This document shows, in pieces, positions 50,448 to 59,517 of a stretch of 64,000 nt of DNA; the stretch's first letter is position 1; each line of letters starts with the position of its first letter. The notes under the pieces are model-generated. The model had not been told where the DNA came from. It saw only the letters and a list, made by a program, of their open reading frames with translations, and searched no databases. Source of the stretch: Pseudomonas lurida (GTDB lineage Bacteria > Pseudomonadota > Gammaproteobacteria > Pseudomonadales > Pseudomonadaceae); contig NZ_PDJB01000001.1 of assembly GCF_002563895.1 (NCBI RefSeq), forward strand, positions 479,501 through 543,500, written 5' to 3'. The position numbers and the translations under genes are program-made.

Positions 50448-50463
50448 AGAATACGTGTGAGTG

Positions 50464-50841
50464 TCACTGAATGAAGATTCCGACTTTCAGCTGCCCCCCG
50501 GACATGGGGCGGTAATATTTCCCTGTGACCTTCCACGCCTTGCCCTGCCGGTCGACGTAGTCGTCTCCCGGGGCGATTGTCAGGAGGTATTCGTGGGTGT
50601 CGGCTGTCAGTTCAGGTGGGATTGGTAGCGCGAGATGGTTTTTTTTGCCGGCTGGCCTGTTGGTAGGCAGCGCGATGACCACCTCAATGTCGTAGTCATA
50701 GTCTTCTGATGTGATGATGTATTTCTTGCTCGTGACCTCGTGCTTCACACCGCCTTGTTCCCAGAGGTCACCGCGTTTTATGTAGATATCTTCAACGTAT
50801 TCTCCGATGTATTTCCCGCTAGACCGGCTTTCTTGGCTCAT
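50464..50841 (-). CDS. Hypothetical protein, unknown family
   Basis: A 125-residue soluble protein with no signal peptide and no recognised domain. It has a Lys/Glu/Tyr-rich N-terminal half (YVEDIYIKRGDLWEQGG) and a basic C-terminal half ending RPMSGGQLKVGIFIQ. The ATG at 50841 has AGGAG eight bases upstream, which is a good site; the longer frame is not preferred. It is a single gene between zapA and the acyl-CoA dehydrogenase. Accessory origin is possible. Confidence 0.65.
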   Translation of the reverse strand: MSQESRSSGKYIGEYVEDIYIKRGDLWEQGGVKHEVTSKKYIITSEDYDYDIEVVIALPTNRPAGKKNHLALPIPPELTADTHEYLLTIAPGDDYVDRQGKAWKVTGKYYRPMSGGQLKVGIFIQ

Positions 50842-50947
50842 TTTCAGTGCTCCTAGTGCGTTTTTGAGCAGGCGACTACCTGCCGCTTTCCCGTAATACG
50901 GAATTGCTCGCTCGGGTTCACTGAACTTAAGTGTTAGAAAGTGATTT

Positions 50948-50973
50948 GGCACCTGTCATAGTTGACAGGTGCC
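50948..50973 (-). terminator. Perfect 11-bp hairpin downstream of the acyl-CoA dehydrogenase
   Basis: GGCACCTGTCA and TGACAGGTGCC around a four-base loop. It lies 38 bases past the acyl-CoA dehydrogenase stop on the minus strand. The following bases are AAATCACTTTC on the minus strand, so the U-run is poor. Confidence 0.6.
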
Positions 50974-51010
50974 GACGCCCGGTCACTGGGTACTTTATCG
51001 CTGGAGGTGC

Positions 51011-52813
51011 TTAGAACCACGCATCCTGCATGCCCAGGCACGTATCATCGCGTGCCTCCAGAAGCGCCAGTTCATGATGGCAGCCTGGTACTTCCCAGGT
51101 CAGGAAGTAGCGCGCGGCCTGGAGCTTGCCTTTATAGAACGCCACATCCGCCGCATTGCCCCTGGCCAAGCCCTCTTCGGCGCGAATCGCCTGCTCCAGC
51201 CAGCGCCAGCCAATCACGGTATGGCCGAACACCTTCAGGTACAGAGCCGAGTTCGCCAGGCTGCTGTTGACCTTGCCCTGGGCGAGATCTGTCAGCAGGC
51301 CGAGGGTGACGCTTTGCAAACGGTTCACCAGCTGTTCCAACGGTTCGCGCAGCGCCGTCAGCGACGGGTATTGCTGGGCGCGTGCGCCCGTCTCGGCGAT
51401 CAACCGAATCAGCTGTTTCAAGCCTGCGCCGCCGTTCTGCGCGAGCTTGCGTCCCAGCAAGTCCAGGGATTGGATACCGTGGGTGCCTTCGTGGATCGGG
51501 TTCAGGCGGTTGTCGCGGTAGTACTGCTCCACCGGGTATTCACGGGTATAGCCGTGGCCGCCGAGAATCTGGATCGCCAATTCGTTGGCTTTGAGGCAGA
51601 ACTCTGAGGGCCAGGATTTGACGATGGGCGTGAGCAGGTCCAGCAGCTCATGGGCGTGCTTGCGCTCATCCTCGGTCTCCAGCGTGCTGGTGTCGTCAAA
51701 CAGTCTTGCGGCATACAAACCCAGGTCGAAAGCCCCTTCAACATAAGCCTTCTGGGTCAGTAGCATGCGCTTGATATCGGCATGCTGAATGATCGATACC
51801 GGTGCGGTGCTGGGGTCCTTGCTGTCCGGTAAACGTCCTTGCGGACGTTCGCGCGCGTATTCCAGTGAATAGAGGTAGCCGGCGTAACCGAGCATTACCG
51901 CGCCCATTCCGACACCGATGCGTGCCTCGTTCATCATCTGAAACATGCAGCTCAACCCTTGGTGAGGTTTTCCCACCAGGTAGCCGACGCAGTTGCCGTT
52001 ATCGCCGAAATTAAGCGCCGTGGACGTGGTGCCGCGCCAACCCATCTTGTGGAAAAGCCCAGCCAGCAGCACGTCGTTGCGCTCGCCCAGGCTACCGTCA
52101 TCGTTGACCAGGAACTTGGGCACGATAAACAGTGAAATGCCCTTCACTCCGGCCGGTGCATCCGGCAGCTTGGCGAGGACCATATGCACGATGTTTTCCG
52201 ACAGCGAGTGGTCGCCGCCAGAAATGAAAATCTTATTGCCCTTGAGCCGATAAGTGCCGTCAGCAGCTGGCTCGGCGCGCGTACGAATATCCGACAACGA
52301 TGAGCCGGCATGGGGCTCAGTCAGGGCCATGGTGCCGAAGAAGCGGCCTTCGATCATCGGTTGCAGGAAGCGCTGTTTCTGCTCCTCGGTGCCGAAGCTT
52401 TCGATCAGGTTGGCGGCGCCCATGGTCAGGAACGGGTAGGACGTCGAGGCCGCGTTGGCGGATTGGAAGTGAGCGAAGCAGGCCTGGGACAGCAGGGTCG
52501 GCAGCTGCATGCCTCCGGCCTCGAAGCTGCGGGCGGCGTTGAGGAAGCCGGCTTCGAGGAAAGCATCCACGGCCGGCTTCACTTCCGGAATCAGAATGGC
52601 TGCGCCGTTTTCGTAGCGCGGTTCGTTTTCGTCGTTCTTGCGGTTATGGGGCGCGAAATGCTTTTGCGCGATGTGGCGGGCCGTGCTGATGGCCGCATCA
52701 AACGTTTCGCGATTGTGCTCGGCAAACCGCTCACGCTGGGTCAGGCCCTCGGCATCGAGGACTTCGTACAGCTCGAAAGCCAGATTGCGGGAACTGAGCA
52801 GCGTCTCGGACAT
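51011..52813 (-). CDS. Acyl-CoA dehydrogenase (DmdC-like, about 600 residues)
   Basis: A flavoprotein for alpha-beta dehydrogenation of acyl-CoA. The 600-residue length is that of the DmdC/AcdA-like group with an extra C-terminal helical domain. FGTMALTEPHAGSSLSD is the FAD-binding and substrate region, and HEGTHGIQSLDLLGRKL near residue 442 holds the likely catalytic Glu. The substrate cannot be assigned; DmdC itself acts on 3-methylmercaptopropionyl-CoA. It stands alone. Confidence 0.9.
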   Translation of the reverse strand: MSETLLSSRNLAFELYEVLDAEGLTQRERFAEHNRETFDAAISTARHIAQKHFAPHNRKNDENEPRYENGAAILIPEVKPAVDAFLEAGFLNAARSFEAGGMQLPTLLSQACFAHFQSANAASTSYPFLTMGAANLIESFGTEEQKQRFLQPMIEGRFFGTMALTEPHAGSSLSDIRTRAEPAADGTYRLKGNKIFISGGDHSLSENIVHMVLAKLPDAPAGVKGISLFIVPKFLVNDDGSLGERNDVLLAGLFHKMGWRGTTSTALNFGDNGNCVGYLVGKPHQGLSCMFQMMNEARIGVGMGAVMLGYAGYLYSLEYARERPQGRLPDSKDPSTAPVSIIQHADIKRMLLTQKAYVEGAFDLGLYAARLFDDTSTLETEDERKHAHELLDLLTPIVKSWPSEFCLKANELAIQILGGHGYTREYPVEQYYRDNRLNPIHEGTHGIQSLDLLGRKLAQNGGAGLKQLIRLIAETGARAQQYPSLTALREPLEQLVNRLQSVTLGLLTDLAQGKVNSSLANSALYLKVFGHTVIGWRWLEQAIRAEEGLARGNAADVAFYKGKLQAARYFLTWEVPGCHHELALLEARDDTCLGMQDAWF

Positions 52814-52987
52814 GGCGGCTTACCTTTTTTGAAGTGAGCCGAGTCTAGGCGCGGGATGGGTGCGGTGAACAGGATGATTGATGAGGGTGATGGAGGGCTA
52901 GAAAAAGGAGCTGTCGATGATAAGTGCCAGCTCCCCGAAGCGACTTTCTGCCAGCACCGATCAGTCGGAGCGCGTGGTCCGCTTGAT

Positions 52988-53203
52988 TCAATCGGTCAGA
53001 ATCTCAATCGCAAACTCATTTGGATCGTTAGTACTGCGATTCCAACGCTTGCTGACGATCACGCGAGTGACAGGGCTGCCGGTCTGGTGGCTCGTTAATT
53101 TGTCGCCGATCTGCGCATTGAGCAAGAACTCCCGGGTGTTGAAAGTCTCGACAATCTCCACATCGTTAACGATTGAAGTGAGTTTTTCCGTCTTGTTGAC
53201 CAT
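52988..53203 (-). CDS. Small hypothetical protein
   Basis: A 71-residue protein with no recognised domain. It begins MVNKTEKLTSIVNDVEIVET and ends NEFAIEILTD. GGAGAAAAGAC before ATG 53203 is a good ribosome-binding site at seven bases, and the gene fills a gap that no other ORF explains. It may be a small stress or regulatory protein. Codon use appears lower in GC than the neighbours. Confidence 0.6.
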   Translation of the reverse strand: MVNKTEKLTSIVNDVEIVETFNTREFLLNAQIGDKLTSHQTGSPVTRVIVSKRWNRSTNDPNEFAIEILTD

Positions 53204-53322
53204 GTCTTTTCTCCATTAAGGGGTATATAGCCCGAAAACAGCGAACGTCCATTCAGGAATGAAAAGCCTAAGTCACCTCAAGGTGTATGCCTACTGTCAG
53301 AAATAACAGGATGGGGACCGGA

Positions 53323-53410
53323 TGTGGGGGCGGGCATGCCCCGATAGCAGTGGATCGGTCAACTTATCTCTAGCTGACACACCGCTATCGGGGGCAAGCC
53401 CTCTCCCACA
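53323..53410. repeat. REP pair in inverted orientation
   Basis: TGTGGGGGCGGGCATGCCCC at 53323 and the mirror GGGGGCAAGCCCTCTCCCAC ending by 53410, just past putA's 3' end. It is a diverged pair, with GATAGC/GCTATC in the inner arms. Confidence 0.8.
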
Positions 53411-53415
53411 GGCAG

Positions 53416-56400
53416 TTAGCCGATAGTCATCAAACTGGCGTTACCGCCGGCAGCAGCGGTGTTAACGCTCAGCGCACGCTCGATCACCAGGCGCTCCAAG
53501 GCAATTGTGGTCTCGCCTTGGGACAAACCATGTACCCCGACAATCGCGCCACCACGCTGGGCCACTTGCTGGCACACCGCACGCAGTTGGTCGGAATCAC
53601 CGTGGTGCAGGACTGCGTCGAACACCACCTCGTCTTTGGTCCAGTCGGCAACCCGCTTGATCTTCGCCTGAATGTCCTTCGGCAGGCGTGGGAACAAGGC
53701 CTTGGTCAGGTCAGTTTCCGGCCAGACCGCCGAACCGCCGACGGCCAATACCGCCGCCAACTGAGTCAGCAGATCGCCTTCCACGTCCGCCAGGCACAGT
53801 ACGTGCTCGCGAGGCAGGATGGCGTAGCTGTTGCGCTCGCCGGTGGGGCCGGCCAGTTGGCGAGTGATACCGCTCTGGGATTGAGCGGCGAATTGGCTGC
53901 ACACGGCGCTCAATTCGCTGAACTGATTGCTGTCGGCCCAGGTTTTCAGGGCGGTCAGCGGTTGGCTCATGGCGTCACGCAGGCGTACGTCCGGTGCCGC
54001 CAACTTGTCGCCGCGGACGAAGGATTGCTCGATCGCATCAGTAGGACGGGTCGACAGCAGGCGGTACAGGTACAGCGGGCCACCGGCTTTCGGGCCAGTA
54101 CCCGACAGGCCTTCGCCGCCGAACGGTTGCACGCCGACCACGGCACCGACGATGTTGCGGTTCACGTAGACGTTACCGGCATTGACGTTGTCGATCACCT
54201 TGGCGATGGTCTCGTCGATGCGGGTGTGCACGCCCAGGGTAAGGCCATAGCCGGAGGCGTTGATCTGGCCGATGAGCTGGTCGATCTCCTTGCGCTTGTA
54301 GCGCACCACGTGCAGAACCGGGCCGAAGATTTCACGCTGCAGTTCGTCGAAGCTTTCCAGTTCGATCAACGTCGGCATCACGAAGGTGCCGCGCTTGATC
54401 TCTTCACCGTCGGCAATCGCCACCTGATACACAGTGCGGCCTTTGTCGCGCATGGCCTGGATGTGTTTCTCGATACCGGCCTTGGCTTCAGCGTCGATCA
54501 CCGGGCCGATGTCGACGGACAGGCGCTCCGGGTTACCCAGGCGGCATTCTGCCATGGCGCCCTTGAGCATTTCGATCACGCGGTCTGCCGAATCTTCCTG
54601 CAGGCACAGTACGCGCAGGGCCGAGCAACGTTGGCCGGCGCTGTCGAAGGCCGAGGACACCACGTCGATGACCACTTGTTCGGTGAGTGCCGAGGAGTCG
54701 ACGATCATGGCGTTCTGGCCGCCGGTTTCGGCGATCAGCGGGATCGGGCGGCCCTGGGCGTCCAGGCGGCCGGCGACGTTGCGTTGCAGCAAGCGCGCGA
54801 CTTCGGTGGAGCCGGTGAACATCACGCCTTTGACGCGATCATCACCTACCAGGCGGGCACCGACTGTTTCGCCCTGGCCCGGCAGCAGTTGCAGCACGCC
54901 TTCCGGAATGCCGGCTTCGAGCAGGATGCGCACGGCTTGGGCGGCGACCAGCGGGGTTTGTTCCGCCGGCTTGGCCAATACCGGGTTACCGGCGGCCAGT
55001 GCAGCAGCCACTTGACCGCTGAAAATCGCCAGCGGGAAGTTCCACGGGCTGATGCAGACGACCGGGCCCAGTGGGCGGTGTGCGTCATTGGTGAAGTCGT
55101 TGCGTGCCTGCACCGCGTAATAGCGCAGGAAGTCCACGGCTTCGCGCACTTCGGCGATGGCGTTGGCGAAGGTCTTGCCGGCTTCGCGGGCCAGCAGGCC
55201 CATCAGCGGTTGGATCTCGCCTTCCATCAGGTCGGCAGCACGTTCCAGGATCGCGGCGCGCTCGGCGGGCGGAGTGGCCTGCCAGATCGGACCGGCGCTG
55301 ATGGCGCACTGGATGGCGTTGTCGACGTCCTCGACGGTGGCTTCCTGCACGTGGCCGACCACATCACGCAGGTCGGACGGGTTCAGCACCGGCGTTGCGG
55401 GTTGCTCGCTGGTGGCGCAACCGAGCATCGGCGCCGCTTTCCAGTTGTTGTGAGCAGTGGCCAGCAGGGCGCAGGACAGCGAGGCCAGGCGATGTTCGTT
55501 GGCCAGGTCGATACCGGCCGAGTTGGCGCGGTCGCTGCCATACAGGTCGCGCGGCAATGGAATGCGCGGGTGTGGCAGGCCGAAGCCGCCTTCCAGCGTG
55601 GCCATTTGCTCGATGCTGGCCACTGGATCGGCCACCAGCTCCTGGATCGAGATGGACTGGTCGGCGATGCGGTTGACGAACGAGGTGTTCGCGCCGTTTT
55701 CCAGCAGGCGACGAACCAGGTAAGCCAACAGGGTTTCGTGGGTGCCGACCGGTGCGTACACCCGGCACGGACGGTTCAGCTTGCCATCGGCAACCTTGCC
55801 GACAACTTGCTCGTAGAGCGGCTCGCCCATGCCGTGAAGGCATTGGAACTCGTACTGGCCGGGGTAATAGTTCTGACCAGCAATATGGTAGATGGCCGAC
55901 AAGGTGTGGGCATTGTGCGTGGCGAACTGCGGGTAAATGACTTCCGGCACCGACAGCAGTTTGCGTGCGCAGGCAATGTAGGAAACGTCGGTGTAAACCT
56001 TGCGTGTGTACACCGGGTAGCCTTCCAGGCCTTCGACCTGGGCGCGCTTGATTTCGCTGTCCCAGTACGCGCCTTTTACCAGGCGGATCATCAGGCGATG
56101 GCGGCTGCGACGCGCCAGGTCGATCACGTAGTCGATCACATACGGGCAACGCTTCTGGTAGGCCTGGATCACGAAACCGATGCCGTTCCAACCGGTCAGT
56201 TGCGGCTCGAAGCACAGGCGCTCAAGCAGGTCCAGGGACAGCTCGAGGCGATCGGCTTCTTCGGCGTCGATGTTCAGGCCGATGTCGTATTGCTTGGCCA
56301 GCAGGGTCAGGGACAGCAGGCGCGGGTACAACTCGTCCATCACGCGCTCGTACTGCGCGCGGCTGTAGCGCGGGTGCAGCGCCGACAGTTTGATGGAAAT

Positions 56401-57369
56401 GCCCGGGCCTTCATAAATCCCACGGCCGTGGGAGGCTTTGCCGATCGAGTGAATGGCTTGTTCGTACGAGGCCAAGTACTTCTGCGCATCGTGCTCAGTC
56501 AGTGCGGCTTCACCGAGCATGTCGTAGGAATAGCGGAAGCCTTTGGCTTCGAACTTGCTCGCGTTGGCCAAGGCTTCGGCGATGGTTTCGCCGGTGACGA
56601 ACTGCTCGCCCATCAGGCGCATGGCCATGTCGACGCCCTTGCGGATCATCGGCTCGCCGCTCTTGCCGATGATGCGGCTCAGGGACGAGGTCAGGCCGGC
56701 TTCATTGTGGGTGGCGACCAGTTTACCGGTCAGCAGCAGGCCCCAGGTCGCGGCGTTGACGAACAGCGACGGGCTATTGCCCAGGTGCGGCTGCCAGTTG
56801 CCGGTGCTGATCTTGTCGCGAATCAGCGCGTCGCGGGTGCCTTTGTCCGGGATACGCAGCAGCGCTTCGGCCAGGCACATCAGGGCAACGCCTTCCTGGG
56901 AAGACAGCGAAAATTCTTGCAGCAGGCCCTGAACAATCCCGGCACGGCCGCCAGCGCTTTTCTGATTGCGCAGTTTTTCGGCAATCGAGGCCGCCAGCTT
57001 GTTAGTGGCTTCGGCCATCGGCGCCGGCAGGCGGGCCTGCTCGATCAGCATGGGCACCACTTCCGGCTCCGGGCGACGGTAAGCGGCAGTGATCGAGGCG
57101 CGCAGCACGGATTGCGGCAGGATGCTCTCGGCGAACTCCAGGAAGCACTGGTGAGCGTGATCGGCCTGGACTTCGCCTGCGTCGTCAGCGTCCTTGCTGC
57201 TCAAACCATTGAGCTCGGTCAGGGTTGCACCACCCTCCAGTTTCTCCAGGTAATTGAAAATCGCCTGCTTGATCAGCCAGTGCGGCGTGCGATCAATGGA
57301 GGTCGCGGCAGCCTTGAGGCGCTCGCGGGTCGGGTCGTCAAGTTTGACCCCAAGGGTGGTCGTAGCCAT
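53416..57369 (-). CDS. putA: Trifunctional proline utilisation protein PutA
   Basis: Oxidises proline to glutamate and also represses the put genes. The 1,317-residue product fits the Pseudomonas type. Residues 3-47 are a ribbon-helix-helix DNA-binding domain (TTTLGVKLDDPTRERLKAAA). The FAD-dependent proline dehydrogenase domain follows, with EEADRLELSLDLLE and the AIADQSISIQELV-region motifs. Then comes the P5C dehydrogenase domain with catalytic Cys in SAGQRCSALRVL near residue 915 and MFTGSTEVARLLQR. A C-terminal domain closes the protein. ATG at 57369 is chosen because it puts the RHH at the N-terminus; the in-frame ATG 36 bases upstream is weaker. Confidence 0.97.
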   Translation of the reverse strand: MATTTLGVKLDDPTRERLKAAATSIDRTPHWLIKQAIFNYLEKLEGGATLTELNGLSSKDADDAGEVQADHAHQCFLEFAESILPQSVLRASITAAYRRPEPEVVPMLIEQARLPAPMAEATNKLAASIAEKLRNQKSAGGRAGIVQGLLQEFSLSSQEGVALMCLAEALLRIPDKGTRDALIRDKISTGNWQPHLGNSPSLFVNAATWGLLLTGKLVATHNEAGLTSSLSRIIGKSGEPMIRKGVDMAMRLMGEQFVTGETIAEALANASKFEAKGFRYSYDMLGEAALTEHDAQKYLASYEQAIHSIGKASHGRGIYEGPGISIKLSALHPRYSRAQYERVMDELYPRLLSLTLLAKQYDIGLNIDAEEADRLELSLDLLERLCFEPQLTGWNGIGFVIQAYQKRCPYVIDYVIDLARRSRHRLMIRLVKGAYWDSEIKRAQVEGLEGYPVYTRKVYTDVSYIACARKLLSVPEVIYPQFATHNAHTLSAIYHIAGQNYYPGQYEFQCLHGMGEPLYEQVVGKVADGKLNRPCRVYAPVGTHETLLAYLVRRLLENGANTSFVNRIADQSISIQELVADPVASIEQMATLEGGFGLPHPRIPLPRDLYGSDRANSAGIDLANEHRLASLSCALLATAHNNWKAAPMLGCATSEQPATPVLNPSDLRDVVGHVQEATVEDVDNAIQCAISAGPIWQATPPAERAAILERAADLMEGEIQPLMGLLAREAGKTFANAIAEVREAVDFLRYYAVQARNDFTNDAHRPLGPVVCISPWNFPLAIFSGQVAAALAAGNPVLAKPAEQTPLVAAQAVRILLEAGIPEGVLQLLPGQGETVGARLVGDDRVKGVMFTGSTEVARLLQRNVAGRLDAQGRPIPLIAETGGQNAMIVDSSALTEQVVIDVVSSAFDSAGQRCSALRVLCLQEDSADRVIEMLKGAMAECRLGNPERLSVDIGPVIDAEAKAGIEKHIQAMRDKGRTVYQVAIADGEEIKRGTFVMPTLIELESFDELQREIFGPVLHVVRYKRKEIDQLIGQINASGYGLTLGVHTRIDETIAKVIDNVNAGNVYVNRNIVGAVVGVQPFGGEGLSGTGPKAGGPLYLYRLLSTRPTDAIEQSFVRGDKLAAPDVRLRDAMSQPLTALKTWADSNQFSELSAVCSQFAAQSQSGITRQLAGPTGERNSYAILPREHVLCLADVEGDLLTQLAAVLAVGGSAVWPETDLTKALFPRLPKDIQAKIKRVADWTKDEVVFDAVLHHGDSDQLRAVCQQVAQRGGAIVGVHGLSQGETTIALERLVIERALSVNTAAAGGNASLMTIG

Positions 57370-57441
57370 TTTGTTATCCTCATGGGTGCCACTACCGAGT
57401 GGCATTAGCTGGCGGCAAGATTAGCTTTGCGCTAGCAGAGG

Positions 57442-57680
57442 TGCAACCGGGTGCAACCCATTTTCTTCATGATTTTTTCGATCATGATCGGGAAAAAAAC
57501 TGACCATCGACGGAATCCGCTTCGCCTTGGTGCATTTGCTTCTGAGATCGGCCGTTCTTGCTCCGAAAAGGAGCAAAAACACGGTGTTTTGCGCAAAACA
57601 CACTTAGGTGCAACTTATTCCCAAGAAACTGGTTGCACCTTATTTGCTTTGTTGAATAGCATTCGCGCCCAAGGTGCAAC
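57442..57680. promoter_or_regulatory. Array of five PutA operators between putA and putP
   Basis: Five copies of GTTGCA (either strand) lie at 57442-57447, 57452-57457, 57609-57614, 57632-57637 and 57675-57680. The first two are exactly 10 bp apart, one helical turn. GTTGCA is the consensus bound by the RHH domain of E. coli PutA, and E. coli too has five such sites in its putA-putP gap. The N-terminal domain of the adjacent putA is of that type. The 460-base gap holds no gene. Confidence 0.8.
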
Positions 57681-57829
57681 CGGCTTATCGGCTCGGTTCA
57701 TCGGCTGACGGCTTTCCTGGGGAAACGTCAGTCATAAATGCGCGGCACGCAGCTACGTCTACCTACTTCCAATAGGTGGCTGGCTGACAGACCGCCGCTA
57801 CATAAAAACAAAGCCAGGGCGTCACTCTT

Positions 57830-59314
57830 ATGAGCGTAAGTAATCCAACCCTGATCACGTTCGTGATCTACATCGCAGCAATGGTGCTGATCGGCTTCAT
57901 GGCCTATCGCTCCACCAACAACCTTTCCGATTACATCCTGGGCGGTCGCAGCCTCGGTAGCGTGGTGACTGCCTTGTCGGCCGGCGCTTCCGATATGAGC
58001 GGCTGGTTGTTGATGGGCCTGCCGGGCGCAATCTACATGTCTGGCTTGTCGGAAAGCTGGATCGCCATTGGCCTGATCGTCGGTGCCTACCTCAACTGGC
58101 TGTTCGTCGCCGGTCGCCTGCGGGTACAGACCGAGCACAACGGTGATGCCCTGACCCTGCCGGATTACTTCTCCAGCCGTTTCGAAGATAAAAGCGGCCT
58201 GCTGCGGATCATCTCCGCAGTCGTAATCCTGGTGTTCTTCACCATCTATTGCGCATCCGGCATCGTGGCCGGGGCCCGCCTGTTCGAAAGTACCTTTGGC
58301 ATGTCCTACGAGACTGCCCTGTGGGCCGGCGCAGCAGCGACAATCGCCTACACCTTCGTCGGTGGTTTCCTGGCAGTGAGCTGGACTGACACGGTACAAG
58401 CCACGCTGATGATCTTTGCGCTGATCCTCACGCCGATCATCGTGTTGTTGGCCACCGGTGGTGTCGACACTACCTTCCTGGCGATCGAAGCCAAGAACCC
58501 TGACAACTTCAACATGCTGAAGAACACCACCTTCATTGGCATCATTTCGCTGATGGGCTGGGGCCTGGGTTACTTTGGCCAGCCGCACATCCTCGCGCGC
58601 TTCATGGCGGCGGATTCGGTGAAGTCGATCGCCAACGCGCGTCGCATCTCCATGACCTGGATGATCCTGTGCCTGGGCGGCACCGTGGCGGTGGGCTTCT
58701 TCGGTATCGCCTACTTCTCGGCGCACCCGGAAGTCGCGGGTCCGGTCAACGAGAACCACGAGCGCGTGTTCATCGAACTGGCCAAGTTGCTGTTCAACCC
58801 ATGGATTGCCGGCGTGCTGCTCTCGGCCATTCTGGCCGCGGTGATGAGTACCCTGAGCTGCCAGTTGCTGGTGTGCTCCAGCGCCCTGACCGAAGACTTC
58901 TATAAAACCTTCCTGCGTAAAAACGCCTCCCAGATTGAGCTGGTGTGGGTCGGTCGCCTGATGGTGCTGGTGGTGGCGCTGATCGCTATCGCCATGGCCG
59001 CCAACCCGGAAAACCGCGTGCTGGGCCTGGTGAGCTACGCCTGGGCGGGTTTCGGCGCCGCGTTCGGCCCTGTGGTGCTGATCTCGGTGATCTGGAAAGG
59101 CATGACCCGCAACGGCGCACTGGCCGGTATCCTGGTTGGCGCGATCACAGTGATCGTGTGGAAACACTTTGAATTGCTGGGCCTGTACGAAATCATCCCA
59201 GGCTTCATTTTCGCCAGCCTGGCGATCTACTTCGTGAGCAAGATGGGCGCACCGACGGCAGGTATGGTCGAGCGTTTTGATGCAGCGGAAAAAGACTACA
59301 ATCTCAACAAGTAA
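57830..59314 (+). CDS. putP: Sodium/proline symporter
   Basis: A 494-residue sodium:solute symporter (SSS) with about 13 hydrophobic helices. GGRSLGSVVTALSAGASDMSG in the first helices contains the Na+-site residues, and AGVGMGLG-type and DTVQATLMIF motifs follow. The divergent putA neighbour makes proline the likely substrate. ATG at 57830. The terminator starts 38 bases after the stop. Confidence 0.95.
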   Translation: MSVSNPTLITFVIYIAAMVLIGFMAYRSTNNLSDYILGGRSLGSVVTALSAGASDMSGWLLMGLPGAIYMSGLSESWIAIGLIVGAYLNWLFVAGRLRVQTEHNGDALTLPDYFSSRFEDKSGLLRIISAVVILVFFTIYCASGIVAGARLFESTFGMSYETALWAGAAATIAYTFVGGFLAVSWTDTVQATLMIFALILTPIIVLLATGGVDTTFLAIEAKNPDNFNMLKNTTFIGIISLMGWGLGYFGQPHILARFMAADSVKSIANARRISMTWMILCLGGTVAVGFFGIAYFSAHPEVAGPVNENHERVFIELAKLLFNPWIAGVLLSAILAAVMSTLSCQLLVCSSALTEDFYKTFLRKNASQIELVWVGRLMVLVVALIAIAMAANPENRVLGLVSYAWAGFGAAFGPVVLISVIWKGMTRNGALAGILVGAITVIVWKHFELLGLYEIIPGFIFASLAIYFVSKMGAPTAGMVERFDAAEKDYNLNK

Positions 59315-59351
59315 TTCGTTGGGCGTTAAGCGCCTGATGAGTTGAAAGAAG

Positions 59352-59383
59352 GCCCGCGTCCTACGGATAGCGGGCTTTTTTTT
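59352..59383 (+). terminator. Rho-independent terminator of putP
   Basis: GCCCGC and GCGGGC form a six-base stem with a 12-base loop, followed by eight T residues. Confidence 0.9.
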
Positions 59384-59517
59384 GCGTGCGTTTTACGCCG
59401 CTCCGAGGAGGATTCCGACGCGCCTGTGTAGGGTTTTACTGATTTGTCTGGCGCGTGCTCGGCAGCCTGGAGCAGTGATGCAAAATCGGCGCTCCACCCC
59501 TCGCAGAGAAACACCGG

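Noticed and set aside
50407..50463. 6S RNA after zapA
   Set aside because: The gap is only 57 bases and folds into a simple hairpin, so no 6S RNA can be present.
53518..57408. Plus-strand ORF of 1,296 codons opposite putA
   Set aside because: Antisense shadow; Gly/Gln/Arg-rich composition typical of reversed GC-rich genes, whereas putA is complete.
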